This document shows, piece after piece, positions 17,108-26,572 of a DNA stretch of 63,398 nt. A program made the position numbers and the translations under genes. The notes under the pieces are model-generated. The model had not been told where the DNA came from. It did no database searches and saw only the letters and a program-made list of their open reading frames with translations. Origin of the DNA: an uncultured Thioclava sp. (GTDB taxonomy: Bacteria > Pseudomonadota > Alphaproteobacteria > Rhodobacterales > Rhodobacteraceae); contig NZ_CAJYBT010000020.1 in the NCBI RefSeq assembly GCF_913064665.1, positions 1 to 63,398 of the forward strand, written 5' to 3'. Numbering within the stretch: the stretch's first letter is position 1; every line of letters starts with the position of its first letter.

Positions 17108-18934
17108 ATGTTTGATCCATTCCAAAAGGCCGACGGCCCGCCCCCGCAAAGCCTTGCTGCATTTTTCCGCTGGTGCCTGAAAGGCGCCGGCACTCTGATC
17201 GTGATTTCTGGGGCAGCCTCCGTGTTGGCTGGCGCGATGGAGGTGGTCTCGGCGTGGCTGTTGGGGCGCGTGATCGACGCAGCCCTTGGCAGCGCACCTG
17301 CTGAGGTGATTGCCCGGAACGCAGGGCTTCTGGTGCTGTTCGTGAGCTTCTATCTTATCATCCGGCCCGCGGCTTTCGCGCTGAGTTCGGCGACAACCAA
17401 CCTGCTGATTGCTCCTAACGTTCTTCCGCTTGTGCTGTCGCGCCTGCATCGCTGGACGATGGGGCAATCTGTGACGTTCTTTGACAATGATTTCGCAGGC
17501 CGTATTGCGCAAAAGCAGATGCAGACCGCGCGCGCCGTGACGGACACGGTTTCCGAGGTGATCAATACCGCGCTCTTTGCGCTGGCCTCGATCCTGGGGT
17601 CGGTTTTGCTGCTGATCGGGATTGATCTGTGGGGAGCCTTCGCGCTGGTGATCTGGACGCTTGGCCTTGGGGTGCTGATCCGGGCTTTCCTACCCCAAAT
17701 CCGGGCGCGATCGCGTGCGCGCGCCGCGTCGCGGGCGATGGTGACCGGGCAAGTCGTTGACACGATCACCAATATCAAGACGGTGAAGCTGTTCGCGCAT
17801 GCCGCGTATGAGGATCGCTCGGCACTTGCTGCGATGTCGACGTTTCGCACGCGAACGATCCGTTTTGGGCAAGTTCAGAGCCTATATCGCACCGTCCAGA
17901 TGGCGTATTCCGGGTTGCTGCCCGTGATATTGGTTGGCGGAGCGATCTGGCTTTGGTCGCGCGGGCAGGCAAGTGCGGGCGATATCGCCACGTCTGGGGC
18001 GATTGCGATCCGATTGGCGCAAATGTCGGGCTGGGTGTCGAACGCGCTGATGGGGCTTTGGACCAATATCGGCGAGGCTGAGGACGGGATGCGCACGCTT
18101 GCGCGCCATCACGGGCTAACCGACGCCCCCGATGCGCGCGATCTTGGGCAAGTGGCCGGGGCGATCCGCTTTGATCATGTGGGCTTTGCCTATGGGCGCG
18201 AAAAAGGGGGCGTCGAGGGGCTGGATTTGCACATTGCCGATGGCGAGCGAATTGGGATTGTGGGCGCATCCGGGGCCGGGAAGTCGACGCTCGTGGCTTT
18301 GCTTCTAAGGCTCTATGATGCCGAAACAGGCTCTATTTTGATCGACGAAACCGATATTCGCGACGTCACCCAAGAAAGCCTGCGCCGCCAGATCGCGATG
18401 GTCACGCAAGAGACGGCGATGTTCAATCGCTCGGCCCGTGAAAACATCCTGTATGGCCGTCCCGATGCCAGCGAGGCGGAACTGATCGCAGCGGCGAAAC
18501 AAGCCGAGGCGCATGAGTTCATCCTCGCGATGCAAGATCACGAGGGAAACCGCGGCTATGAGGCCAAACTGGGCGAGCGGGGCGTCAAACTGTCGGGTGG
18601 TCAGCGCCAGCGGATCGCCTTGGCCCGCGCCTTTCTGAAAGACGCACCGATTTTGGTACTGGATGAGGCGACCTCGGCGCTTGATTCCGAGGTTGAGGCC
18701 TCAATCCAATCGGCGCTGCACCGGGTGATGGCGGGCAAAACGGTGCTTGCGATCGCGCATCGGCTGTCCACGATTGCCGAGATGGACCGCATCATCGTGC
18801 TGGAACAGGGTCGTATCGTGGAGCAAGGCAGCCATAATGACTTGCTGGCCGCGCAGGGGTTGTATGCTCGTTACTGGGCGCGCCAATCCGGTGGGTTCCT
18901 GAATTGCGATGAGGACAGTCAAGCGGCGCAATAG
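17108..18934 (+). CDS. ABC transporter, fused permease and ATPase (exporter type)
   Basis: A 608-residue half-transporter: six membrane helices in about residues 30-325 and a nucleotide-binding domain in about 345-595. Walker A GASGAGKST, signature LSGGQRQ, Walker B ILVLDEATS and the H-loop AIAHRLS are all intact. It resembles the MsbA/ABCB family that flips lipids or exports peptides and drugs as homodimers; the cargo is unknown. The start MFDPFQKADGPPPQSL is 62 nt after cca. The next gene starts 49 nt downstream. Confidence 0.92.
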   Translation: MFDPFQKADGPPPQSLAAFFRWCLKGAGTLIVISGAASVLAGAMEVVSAWLLGRVIDAALGSAPAEVIARNAGLLVLFVSFYLIIRPAAFALSSATTNLLIAPNVLPLVLSRLHRWTMGQSVTFFDNDFAGRIAQKQMQTARAVTDTVSEVINTALFALASILGSVLLLIGIDLWGAFALVIWTLGLGVLIRAFLPQIRARSRARAASRAMVTGQVVDTITNIKTVKLFAHAAYEDRSALAAMSTFRTRTIRFGQVQSLYRTVQMAYSGLLPVILVGGAIWLWSRGQASAGDIATSGAIAIRLAQMSGWVSNALMGLWTNIGEAEDGMRTLARHHGLTDAPDARDLGQVAGAIRFDHVGFAYGREKGGVEGLDLHIADGERIGIVGASGAGKSTLVALLLRLYDAETGSILIDETDIRDVTQESLRRQIAMVTQETAMFNRSARENILYGRPDASEAELIAAAKQAEAHEFILAMQDHEGNRGYEAKLGERGVKLSGGQRQRIALARAFLKDAPILVLDEATSALDSEVEASIQSALHRVMAGKTVLAIAHRLSTIAEMDRIIVLEQGRIVEQGSHNDLLAAQGLYARYWARQSGGFLNCDEDSQAAQ

Positions 18935-18983
18935 CCCAAAACAGGGCCTTTCCAGTGCCGCCCCATCCCGCTATGGCACATCC

Positions 18984-20204
18984 ATGACATATACGATCGA
19001 CCGACTTTCGCTCCATGCTGATGGCGTGGCCCATGGTCCCGAGGGGACCGTGCATGTCGCCATGGCGCTGCCCGGAGAGGTCGTGTCGGGTGAGCCGATA
19101 GCCGGTCGGATCGCCGCGCCCAAGATCGTCACGCCCAGTGCGGATCGGGTCTCGGCCCCTTGTCCGCATTACCGGGCTTGCGGGGGCTGCGTGATGCAGC
19201 ACGCCTCGGATGCTTTCACAGCTGGCTGGAAGGTTGACGTCGTGCGCCACGCACTGAGCGCGCGCAATGTCGCGGTGCCCGAAATGACGATCGCGACCTC
19301 GCCGCTCCACTCGCGCAGGCGCGCAACTTTGGCAGGGCGGCGTACCAAAAAGGGGACGTTGGTCGGGTTTCACGCCCGTGCTTCGGACACGCTGGTCGAG
19401 GTGCCGGGCTGTCTGATCTTGCGGCCGGAACTATTGGCAGCGATCCCGATCTTGCATGAAGCTACCGCGATTGGCGCCTCGCGCAAGGGCGAGGTCGCCT
19501 TTGCAATGAGCCTGTCGCAGAACGGCCTTGATATCGCGGCGACCGGTGGAAAAGACACTGATCCCGCCCAATTCGAGGCCTTGGCCGATCTGGCCCGCCG
19601 CCGGGACTTGGCGCGGCTCACTTGGAATGGTGAGGTGATTGCCGCGCGGCGCGCGCCACTCCAAAGCTTTGGTGCGGCCAAAGTTGCCCCGCCGCCGGGT
19701 GCGTTTTTACAAGCGACCGCGCATGGCGAGGCGGCGCTGGTCGCCTTCGTGCGTGAGGCGGTGACCGGGGCCTCAAAGGTCGCCGACCTGTTTGCAGGGT
19801 GCGGCACCTTCGCCCTGCCTTTGGCCGAGGATGCAAGCGTGCATGCGGTTGAAAACGCGACGGCGATGATTGAGGCGCTTGATCTGGGCTGGCGGCAGGC
19901 CAAAGGGCTGCACCGCGTGACCTCGGAAGTGCGCGATCTGTTTCGCCGCCCGCTTTTGTCCGATGAAATCGACCGCTACGATGCCGTCGTGATCGACCCG
20001 CCCCGGGCCGGGGCCGAGGCGCAGGTTGCACAGATCTGTGCGTCGCGCCTCAAGCGATTGGTGCATGTGTCGTGCAATCCGGTGACTTTCGCGCGCGAAG
20101 CGGCGGCGCTGATTGATGCTGGCTTTACACTGGATCGGATCTTGGTCGTCGATCAGTTCCGCTTTTCTGCTCATGTTGAGGTCGCGGCCTGTTTCAGCCG
20201 CTAG
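18984..20204 (+). CDS. RNA (uracil-5-)-methyltransferase, RlmD/TrmA superfamily
   Basis: A 406-residue SAM-dependent enzyme making 5-methyluridine in RNA. An N-terminal TRAM-like region (about 1-55) is followed by iron-sulfur cysteines C60, C66 and C69 in CPHYRACGGC. The SAM motif is DLFAGCGTFALPL near 270, then VIDPPRAGAEAQ, and the catalytic Cys lies in VHVSCNP near residue 365. The iron-sulfur motif argues for an RlmD/RumA-like rRNA enzyme, but the precise target base cannot be told. ATG 18984 is used; the frame reaches back into the ABC gene. Confidence 0.9.
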   Translation: MTYTIDRLSLHADGVAHGPEGTVHVAMALPGEVVSGEPIAGRIAAPKIVTPSADRVSAPCPHYRACGGCVMQHASDAFTAGWKVDVVRHALSARNVAVPEMTIATSPLHSRRRATLAGRRTKKGTLVGFHARASDTLVEVPGCLILRPELLAAIPILHEATAIGASRKGEVAFAMSLSQNGLDIAATGGKDTDPAQFEALADLARRRDLARLTWNGEVIAARRAPLQSFGAAKVAPPPGAFLQATAHGEAALVAFVREAVTGASKVADLFAGCGTFALPLAEDASVHAVENATAMIEALDLGWRQAKGLHRVTSEVRDLFRRPLLSDEIDRYDAVVIDPPRAGAEAQVAQICASRLKRLVHVSCNPVTFAREAAALIDAGFTLDRILVVDQFRFSAHVEVAACFSR

Positions 20205-20263
20205 AATCGGCCTTGGAAATCGCGTATGACTGAACAAAACAAGCAGTTGCGAACAGGCAAATC

Positions 20264-20764
20264 ATGAACCGCAGAACTCTATTTCTGGGCGCCAGCGCCC
20301 TTGCCGCTTTGGCCGCCTGTGGCGATTCAAGCAAATTCTTATCCTATAGCGGGCCGCAAGTGACCCAGATTCAGGTCTTCAAGGGCAAGCGGATGATGTA
20401 TCTGCTGCATGGCGACACGGTGCTGGAAAGCTACAAGATCAGCCTTGGCGGGGACCCGATTGGCCCCAAGCATTTCGAGGGCGACGGTAAGACCCCCGAA
20501 GGGCTGTATTACATCAACCGGCGCAACCCGAATTCCGCCTATTACCTGTCGATCGGGATCAGCTATCCCAATCCGCAGCAGGTGGCCTATGCCGCAGCTC
20601 AGGGCAAAAAGGCCGGCGGTGATATCTTCCTTCATGGTCGTGATGGCAAGAACAAAGGGCGCGGGCGTGATTGGACGGCGGGCTGCATCGCTGTGAAAGA
20701 CAAGGAAATCCGCGAGATCTACGCGATGGTGCGAGAGAACACGCCGATCTTTATCTTCCCATGA
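20264..20764 (+). CDS. L,D-transpeptidase lipoprotein (YkuD domain)
   Basis: A 166-residue exported protein. The N-terminus MNRRTLFLGASALAALAAC is a lipoprotein signal with the lipobox Cys at position 19 and a twin-arginine-like start. The YkuD catalytic domain follows, with FLHGRDGK and the nucleophile motif WTAGCIAV near residue 145. YkuD enzymes make 3-3 peptidoglycan cross-links or attach proteins to peptidoglycan. The C-terminus ends immediately after the domain. A terminator follows at 20771. It faces a CAP lipoprotein, and a second transpeptidase lies 0.7 kb downstream. Confidence 0.92.
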   Translation: MNRRTLFLGASALAALAACGDSSKFLSYSGPQVTQIQVFKGKRMMYLLHGDTVLESYKISLGGDPIGPKHFEGDGKTPEGLYYINRRNPNSAYYLSIGISYPNPQQVAYAAAQGKKAGGDIFLHGRDGKNKGRGRDWTAGCIAVKDKEIREIYAMVRENTPIFIFP

Positions 20765-20770
20765 TGTGCA

Positions 20771-20796
20771 AAGGGCCCCGCGTTGGGGCCCTTTTG
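20771..20796. terminator. Convergent intrinsic terminator
   Basis: A perfect 9-bp stem (AAGGGCCCC / GGGGCCCTT) with loop GCGTT, followed by TT on the plus strand and A/T on the other side. It ends the transpeptidase (plus) and CAP protein (minus) genes, whose stop codons flank it. Confidence 0.85.
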
Positions 20797-20798
20797 AT

Positions 20799-21314
20799 TT
20801 AGTTGCCGGTGACCATCGTCCACCAGATTTTTCCCGAAGGTTCCTGATACCACGAAAAGCCCATTTGCGTGGCCGCCGGGTTCAAGATCACGTCACGGGT
20901 GTCGGGCACATTCATCCATGCCGACAAGGTTTCCATCTCGGTCTCGTAGGTCTCCGAGATATTCTCGCCCAGCACGGTGCCGGTATAGCCCGCACGTTGC
21001 GCGCGTTCGAGGGGCGAGGAGCCGTCAGACCCCCAGTGCCACGGCCGATTCTGCGCGGCCATGTCCTTGGAATGGGCCAGCGCGGCCGTGGTGAGCGAGG
21101 CGTTCAGCACCAATGGGGCCGCCCCGCGCGCCGAGCGCAGCGAGTTGACCGATTCGAGAACCCGTTGCGGGATCACCTGGGCTTCGCGCCCGGTGATCGA
21201 ATACACCTTGGGCAAAGGCAGGCCATCGGGGCCAAGCTTGGGCTGTTGATCGACAGGATCGCAGGCCGCTAGGGCGAGCGTGGCGGAAATCGCAAGGAAA
21301 GTGGCGCGCAGCAT
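20799..21314 (-). CDS. CAP/SCP domain lipoprotein
   Basis: A 171-residue secreted lipoprotein. The signal MLRATFLAISATLALAAC has a lipobox Cys at 18 and is followed by a CAP (SCP/PR-1) domain: LVLNASLTTAALAHSKDMA, HWGSDG, GENI and the closing GFSWYQEP. Bacterial CAP proteins are extracytoplasmic and mostly of unknown activity. Between two L,D-transpeptidase genes, an envelope-related role is a reasonable inference. The start at 21314 is the first ATG. Confidence 0.88.
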   Translation of the reverse strand: MLRATFLAISATLALAACDPVDQQPKLGPDGLPLPKVYSITGREAQVIPQRVLESVNSLRSARGAAPLVLNASLTTAALAHSKDMAAQNRPWHWGSDGSSPLERAQRAGYTGTVLGENISETYETEMETLSAWMNVPDTRDVILNPAATQMGFSWYQEPSGKIWWTMVTGN

Positions 21315-21490
21315 GGTCTTGGGGGCCCCCTGATAAAGCTGCGTTTCCCTTTACACGTTCGTCCTTGGCCGCGCAAACCCTCCTAGCACGCGAAAGACAC
21401 ATCTTTCAGGGTTTGATTTGCACCAACGCCGTACTCACACTATGTTGATGCTGGTTTCTGACGCCAATAGTTCCGCCACATTCGGAGGGC

Positions 21491-22099
21491 ATGATGTCCA
21501 ACGCGCGTACCAAATTCGATCGCCGCGCTTTTCTCGGCGCGGCTGCACTTAGCGGTGCAGGGCTTGCGCTGCCAGCATGGGCCCAAACGCCCGATGCCGG
21601 GGCGGAGCAATTCGAGACCAACGCCTATACCAATCAGCGGCGCAATATCTCAAGCTTTCAGGCGCGCCAGTGGCAGCCCTATTTCAGCACGCTGCGCAAT
21701 GGGGCGATCCTTGTGGATACGACCTCGCGCGATCTGCATTACTGGTCGGAAGATCAAACGATCTATCGGTTGTATCCCACGTCGGTGCCAGTATCAGAGG
21801 ATCTGACGCGACGCGGCCGCACAGAGGTGATCCGCAAGGTCGAGGGGCCAAGCTGGGCGCCTACGCCTTCGATGAAACGGCGCAACCCCGAATGGCCGTC
21901 CTACGTGCCGCCCGGACCTGACAATCCGCTGGGCACCCATGCGCTTTATCTGTCGTGGAAATATTACCGCATCCACGGCACGCATGACACGCGCAAGATC
22001 GGGCGCAAAAGTTCGAACGGATGTATCGGGCTTTATAACGAACATATCCAAGAGCTGTTCGGGATGGCCAAGATTGGCACGCAGGTTCTGTTGATTTAG
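21491..22099 (+). CDS. L,D-transpeptidase with Tat signal (YkuD domain)
   Basis: A 202-residue protein with a twin-arginine export signal (FDRRAFLGAAALSGAGLALP, cleavage likely after AWA near residue 31). The YkuD domain follows, ending with the catalytic HGTHDTRKIGRKSSNGCIGL (Cys near 181). Unlike the first transpeptidase it has no lipobox, so it should be soluble in the periplasm. GGAGGGC precedes two consecutive ATGs. Proteins of this size are abundant in Rhodobacteraceae and are presumed to cross-link or remodel peptidoglycan. Confidence 0.92.
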   Translation: MMSNARTKFDRRAFLGAAALSGAGLALPAWAQTPDAGAEQFETNAYTNQRRNISSFQARQWQPYFSTLRNGAILVDTTSRDLHYWSEDQTIYRLYPTSVPVSEDLTRRGRTEVIRKVEGPSWAPTPSMKRRNPEWPSYVPPGPDNPLGTHALYLSWKYYRIHGTHDTRKIGRKSSNGCIGLYNEHIQELFGMAKIGTQVLLI

Positions 22100-22122
22100 C
22101 ATCTGTCAAAGCGTGACGTTTC

Positions 22123-22148
22123 AAAGGGCCCTCGCGTGGGCCCTTTTT
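22123..22148. terminator. Convergent intrinsic terminator
   Basis: Stem AAAGGGCCC / GGGCCCTTT with a six-base loop and five T residues on the plus strand, between the second transpeptidase and the yqaA-like gene, whose stop codon touches the T-tract. Confidence 0.85.
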
Positions 22149-22593
22149 ATTGCGCCAGCGCCAGGGCTTGCGCGGTGATCCAAGCCAGCGCCGCATACCG
22201 CCCCGTTTTGGCGATGAATACGAGCGACAAGAACAGCCACAGGTTCATGCGCAATACGCCCGCGACAAGGCAGATCAGATCACCGCCGGGGGCCCAGCTG
22301 AGCAGCAGCAAAGGCGCGCCCCATCTGTCCAGCCAGCGATGTCCGCGCTCAAGCTGTTTGCCTGAGGCAGGAAACCATTTGCGGTCTTTCCAATGGTTCA
22401 TGCCGCGGCCCAAAGCATAGGTAATCAGTGCGCCCAGCGTATTGCCGATGCTCGCGACCAAGATCATCTGCCACACTGCAACCCCGCCCGCAGTTTGCAG
22501 TGCGACGAACAGAATTTCGGATTGCATCGGGATCGGCGTTGCGGCGAGCATTGCCGAGACAAACAGGCCGATCAAAGAGGCGCTTAAAGCCAT
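22147..22593 (-). CDS. YqaA/DedA-like (VTT domain) membrane protein
   Basis: A 148-residue polytopic inner-membrane protein. It has ATPIPMQSEILFVAL in the first re-entrant region, IGNTLGALITYALGRG near 50, and a C-terminal WAPGGDLICLVAGVLRM. These match YqaA proteins of the SNARE-associated/DedA superfamily, believed to handle lipids. The start MALSASLIGLFVS follows a modest AGGACC ribosome site. The upstream gene on the same strand encodes a NYN nuclease, separated by a terminator. Confidence 0.88.
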   Translation of the reverse strand: MALSASLIGLFVSAMLAATPIPMQSEILFVALQTAGGVAVWQMILVASIGNTLGALITYALGRGMNHWKDRKWFPASGKQLERGHRWLDRWGAPLLLLSWAPGGDLICLVAGVLRMNLWLFLSLVFIAKTGRYAALAWITAQALALAQ

Positions 22594-22615
22594 AAAGGTC
22601 CTGTTCGCTCAAATG

Positions 22616-22649
22616 AAAAAGGGCGTGCGGGGCAATCCGCACGCGCCTT
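22616..22649 (-). terminator. Intrinsic terminator after the NYN gene
   Basis: On the minus strand a GGCGCGTGCGG / CCGCACGCC stem (one base bulged) is followed by five T residues. It sits 26 nt after the stop of the NYN protein gene. Confidence 0.8.
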
Positions 22650-22675
22650 GTAGCGTAAACTTCGATGACACGCGA

Positions 22676-23239
22676 TCAAGTCTCGGAGGGGTAGTCCTCT
22701 TCGCGCGGCTCGCGCGGCGGGCGCCCGATGACATCGCGCAGCGCGTCCAGCTCGATGAAGTTGTCGGCCTGACGGCGCAGCTCATCTGCGATCATCGGCG
22801 GCTGGCTGCGGATCGTTGAAACGACCGAAACGCGGCAACCCTGACGCTGCAGACTTTCAACCAGCGGGCGGAAATCACCATCGCCCGAGAACAGCACGAT
22901 ATGATCAAGGCGCGGCGCAAGTTCCATCGCATCCACGGCCAGTTCGATATCCATATTACCTTTGACTTTCCGCCGACCCATCGAATCGGTGTATTCTTTG
23001 GCAGGTTTGGTCACCATTGCGTAACCATTGTAATTTAGCCAATCGACAAGCGGACGGATCGGTGAGTATTCTTCATTTTCCAGAAGCGCAGTATAGTAGA
23101 AGGCCCGCAATAATTTGCCGCGCCGTTCAAATTCCTGACGCAATAATTTATAGTCGATATCGAACCCGAGCGCTTTTGCAGCGGCATACAGGTTTGAGCC
23201 ATCAATAAACAATGCGAGACGTTCGTCTTTGTAAAACAT
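22676..23239 (-). CDS. NYN domain (LabA/DUF88) protein, putative RNase
   Basis: A 187-residue PIN-like NYN domain protein. The conserved acidic residues of the family are visible: LFIDGSNLY near 10-18, KGNMDIELAVDAME near 94-107 and LFSGDGDFRPLV near 116-127. NYN proteins are metal-dependent RNases in the families tested; the RNA target is unknown. The C-terminus ends in an acidic tail (REPREEDYPSET). It is conserved in Rhodobacteraceae next to folK-rpoZ-rsh, transcribed divergently. Confidence 0.9.
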   Translation of the reverse strand: MFYKDERLALFIDGSNLYAAAKALGFDIDYKLLRQEFERRGKLLRAFYYTALLENEEYSPIRPLVDWLNYNGYAMVTKPAKEYTDSMGRRKVKGNMDIELAVDAMELAPRLDHIVLFSGDGDFRPLVESLQRQGCRVSVVSTIRSQPPMIADELRRQADNFIELDALRDVIGRPPREPREEDYPSET

Positions 23240-23379
23240 GCAACCCTCGTGCTGATGTGCCCGCCTTGTTCACTCGGATCGCGAAACGAATTTGATCATA
23301 TCGCTTGCTCAAGAGAACAGGGCCGACGAGATATGTCTACTGACATATGCATTACGCAAGGAATTTGGAGCCTGTCTAA

Positions 23380-23940
23380 ATGGACATGTCAGTGATTTGC
23401 GCCCTTGGGGCGAACCTGTCAGGGTCGCAGGGCGGCCCGCGCGACACGCTTTGTGCTGCGGTATTGCGGTTAATAAATGCAGGTTTTTCAGTCCTTTCGG
23501 TTAGTCGCTTTTGGCGGACACCCGCATATCCAGAAGGCTCGGGGCCGGACTTTGTTAACGCGTGTTGCAAATTGCAAACCACCCTTGGCGCAGAAGCCAC
23601 ACTTGCTGCGTTTCATCAGATTGAAGCGCAGCTTGGCCGAGAGCGATCAGCGCGGTGGGGTGCGCGCGCGATTGACCTCGATCTGCTTGCATATGGCAAT
23701 GCGGTGTTGCCGGATCAATCTGAGTATGAACACTGGCGCGATCTTCCACTGGACGCGCAGCAAACCGCCGCGCCAGACAATCTGATCCTGCCCCATCCAC
23801 GACTTCAGGATCGCGCTTTTGTGCTGATTCCCTTGGCCGAGATTGCGCCGCTCTGGCGCCATCCCGTCTCGGGCAGGACGGTCACGCAGATGCTCGCGGC
23901 GCTGCCAGATTCGGAAAAAGCGGGAATACGCCCGGTTTGA
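23380..23940 (+). CDS. folK: 2-amino-4-hydroxy-6-hydroxymethyldihydropteridine pyrophosphokinase
   Basis: Transfers pyrophosphate from ATP to 6-hydroxymethyl-7,8-dihydropterin in folate synthesis. A 186-residue [17 protein letters not shown] at the start, then RFWRTPAYP and GPDFVNACC, the ATP-binding [15 protein letters not shown] near 92-106, and [15 protein letters not shown] near 135-149. It precedes rpoZ by 87 nt in the order folK-rpoZ-rsh that recurs in this family. Confidence 0.95.
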   Translation: MDMSVICALGANLSGSQGGPRDTLCAAVLRLINAGFSVLSVSRFWRTPAYPEGSGPDFVNACCKLQTTLGAEATLAAFHQIEAQLGRERSARWGARAIDLDLLAYGNAVLPDQSEYEHWRDLPLDAQQTAAPDNLILPHPRLQDRAFVLIPLAEIAPLWRHPVSGRTVTQMLAALPDSEKAGIRPV

Positions 23941-24027
23941 CTGGGTTTTGACGCGATTGCGCGCTTGTCAATGTAGACCCAAGCGCCTAAGTAGGGCCTT
24001 CGATCGAAAGTCCTACTGGAGTTGCCC

Positions 24028-24384
24028 ATGGCCCGCGTGACGGTTGAAGATTGCGTCGATAAGGTTCCGAACCGATTCGAGCTGGTAATGCTCGCGTCCC
24101 ATCGTGCACGTGAAATCGCCGCTGGTTCCTCGATCACGGTTGAGCGTGATAACGACAAGAACCCGGTTGTGGCGTTGCGCGAAATCGCGGACGAAACCCA
24201 ATCGGCGGATGATCTGCGCGAGCGCCTGATCGAAAGCAACCAGACCCAGATCGAGGTTGACGAGCCCGAAGACGATTCGATGTCCCTGCTGATGGGCGGC
24301 GAAAGCCCCGATCGCGCTGTCGAAGACGATATGTCCGAAGAGCGCATGTTGCGTGCCCTGATGGACGCGCAGGGCCGCGAATAA
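24028..24384 (+). CDS. rpoZ: RNA polymerase omega subunit
   Basis: A 118-residue omega subunit. The core is [20 protein letters not shown], then [12 protein letters not shown] and [10 protein letters not shown], followed by an acidic C-terminal extension typical of alphaproteobacteria. Omega helps assembly of beta-prime and is part of one ppGpp-binding site, which fits its position 25 nt before rsh. The ATG at 24028 with CTGGAG upstream is preferred over a TTG at 24022. Confidence 0.96.
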   Translation: MARVTVEDCVDKVPNRFELVMLASHRAREIAAGSSITVERDNDKNPVVALREIADETQSADDLRERLIESNQTQIEVDEPEDDSMSLLMGGESPDRAVEDDMSEERMLRALMDAQGRE

Positions 24385-24409
24385 GCAATAGGGGCGGAAA
24401 CGGGCGCGC

Positions 24410-26542
24410 ATGATCGACGTCGAAGACCTGATCGCGCTCGTTCGCAACTACAATCCGCAGACAGATGCCGATCTGATCCGCCGGGCCTATGCCTACGGGC
24501 TGGAAATGCATGCGGGTCAACTGCGCCATTCCGGTGAGCCCTATTTCACCCATCCAGTGGCTGTTGCCGCCATCTTGACCGAACAGCGGCTGGATGATGC
24601 GACCATCGTCACCGCGCTTTTGCACGACACGATTGAAGACACTCGCTCGACCTACACTGAGGTGACCGAGCTGTTTGGCGAGGAGATCGCCGAACTCGTC
24701 GATGGCGTGACCAAGCTGACCAATCTGCAACTCTCCAACGCCGCCTCTAAGCAGGCCGAGAATTTCCGCAAGCTGTTCATGGCGATGTCCAAGGATTTGC
24801 GGGTGATCCTCGTCAAGCTGGCCGACCGTTTGCATAACATGCGCACGATCCGCTCGATGCGGGTGGAAAAGCAGGTGCAAAAGGCGCGCGAGACGATGGA
24901 AATCTATGCGCCGCTTGCTGGGCGCATGGGGATGCAATGGATGCGCGAAGAGCTTGAGGATCTTGCCTTCAAGGTCATCAACCCCGAGGCGCGCACCTCA
25001 ATCATCCGCCGCTTTGTCAGCCTGCAAAAAGAAACGGGCGATGTGATTCCGAAAATCACCGCTGATATCCGTGCGCTTCTGGAAGATGAGGGCATCGAAG
25101 CGATGGTGTTCGGGCGCGCCAAACGCCCCTATTCGATCTGGCGCAAGATGGAAGAGAAGCAACTCGCCTTCTCGCGGCTTTCCGATATTTACGGATTTCG
25201 CGTCATCACCGACTCCGAAATGGATTGCTACCGGGTGTTGGGGTTGATCCACCACCGTTGGCGCGCCGTGCCGACCCGGTTCAAAGACTATATCAGCCAG
25301 CCCAAGACGAACGGGTATCGCTCTATTCACACCACAGTCTCGGGGCGCGATGGCAAGCGGGTCGAGGTGCAAATCCGCACCCGCCAGATGCACGAGGTCG
25401 CAGAGGCCGGGGTGGCTGCGCATTGGTCCTATCGCGATGGTGAGCGGGCGAAAAACCCCTTTGCCGTGGACCCGGCGAAGTGGCTGGCATCGCTGAATGA
25501 GCGGTTTTCGGAGGGTGATGGCGAGGGCGATCACGATGAATTCCTCGAGAACGTCAAGCTCGAGATGTATTCCGATCAGGTGTTTTGTTTCACCCCAAAG
25601 GGCGATGTGGTCAAACTGCCCAAGGGCGCAACGCCGATTGATTTCGCCTATGCGATCCACACCCGCATCGGCAATAGCTGTGTGGGCGCCAAAGTCGATG
25701 GCATCCGCGTGCCGCTTTGGACACGGTTGAAAAACGGTCAATCGGTCGAGGTGATTACAGCGGCTGGCCAGCGTCCTCAGATGACCTGGCTTGATATCGT
25801 GGTCACCGGGCGCGCCAAGGGGGCGATCCGCAAATCCCTGCGCGAGGAAGATCGCGATCGCTTTATCAAGCTGGGGGCGGAACTTGCGCGCGTGGCTTTT
25901 GAACATGTCGGGCGCAAGGTCACGGACAAGGCGCTGCGCACCGCCGCCAAGACCTTGGGTCTGCCCGATGAAGATGAGGTGCTTGCCCGTATCGGATCGG
26001 CGGAAATGGCGGCCTCAGAGGTGTTGGCCGCTCTCTATCCCGAACTGGCCGCACGTCAAAATGAAGGCGAGATCGAACCGACCCGCGCCGTCTTGGGCCT
26101 TGAGGCGGATCAGACGTTTACCCGCGCGAATTGCTGCCAGCCCCTGCCCGGAGAGCGGATCGTTGGCATCACCTATCGTGGGCAAGGTGTGGTTATTCAC
26201 GCCATCGACTGTCCCGCCCTTGAGGAATTTGAGGATCAACCCGAACGCTGGGTCGATCTGCATTGGAAAACCGGGCGCCATCCGCCCGCCTACACCGCGA
26301 CGCTCAAGGTCACAATTTCCAATGATGCGGGCGTTTTGGGCCATATCTGTACCTTGATCGGGCAGCAAAAGGCCAACATTTCGGATCTGAAATTCATTGA
26401 TCGAAAGCCCGACTTCTATTCGCTTCTTGTTGAGGTCGAACTGTGCGATGCCGAGCACATCCACCGTTTGCTCAATGCACTCGAAGCGGAAAGCGATGTT
26501 GCACAAGTGGCGAGAATCCGCGAATTGTCACGCAAGCCATAG
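24410..26542 (+). CDS. rsh: RelA/SpoT homologue, bifunctional (p)ppGpp synthetase/hydrolase
   Basis: A 710-residue stringent-response enzyme. The HD hydrolase domain contains LLHDTIEDT (H72, D73). A synthetase domain follows with YGFRVITD and FKDYISQPKTNGYRSIHTTV near residues 262-310, then a TGS domain (CFTPKGDVVKLPKGATPIDFAY near 390), a helical and zinc-finger-like region (RANCCQPLPG) and a C-terminal ACT domain (AYTATLKVTISNDAGVLGHI onward). Both catalytic halves appear intact, as expected for the single RSH of most alphaproteobacteria. Follows rpoZ directly. Confidence 0.96.
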   Translation: MIDVEDLIALVRNYNPQTDADLIRRAYAYGLEMHAGQLRHSGEPYFTHPVAVAAILTEQRLDDATIVTALLHDTIEDTRSTYTEVTELFGEEIAELVDGVTKLTNLQLSNAASKQAENFRKLFMAMSKDLRVILVKLADRLHNMRTIRSMRVEKQVQKARETMEIYAPLAGRMGMQWMREELEDLAFKVINPEARTSIIRRFVSLQKETGDVIPKITADIRALLEDEGIEAMVFGRAKRPYSIWRKMEEKQLAFSRLSDIYGFRVITDSEMDCYRVLGLIHHRWRAVPTRFKDYISQPKTNGYRSIHTTVSGRDGKRVEVQIRTRQMHEVAEAGVAAHWSYRDGERAKNPFAVDPAKWLASLNERFSEGDGEGDHDEFLENVKLEMYSDQVFCFTPKGDVVKLPKGATPIDFAYAIHTRIGNSCVGAKVDGIRVPLWTRLKNGQSVEVITAAGQRPQMTWLDIVVTGRAKGAIRKSLREEDRDRFIKLGAELARVAFEHVGRKVTDKALRTAAKTLGLPDEDEVLARIGSAEMAASEVLAALYPELAARQNEGEIEPTRAVLGLEADQTFTRANCCQPLPGERIVGITYRGQGVVIHAIDCPALEEFEDQPERWVDLHWKTGRHPPAYTATLKVTISNDAGVLGHICTLIGQQKANISDLKFIDRKPDFYSLLVEVELCDAEHIHRLLNALEAESDVAQVARIRELSRKP

Positions 26543-26572
26543 CCGTTTCGGCGGCGCGAAGGGGAGAGAAGC

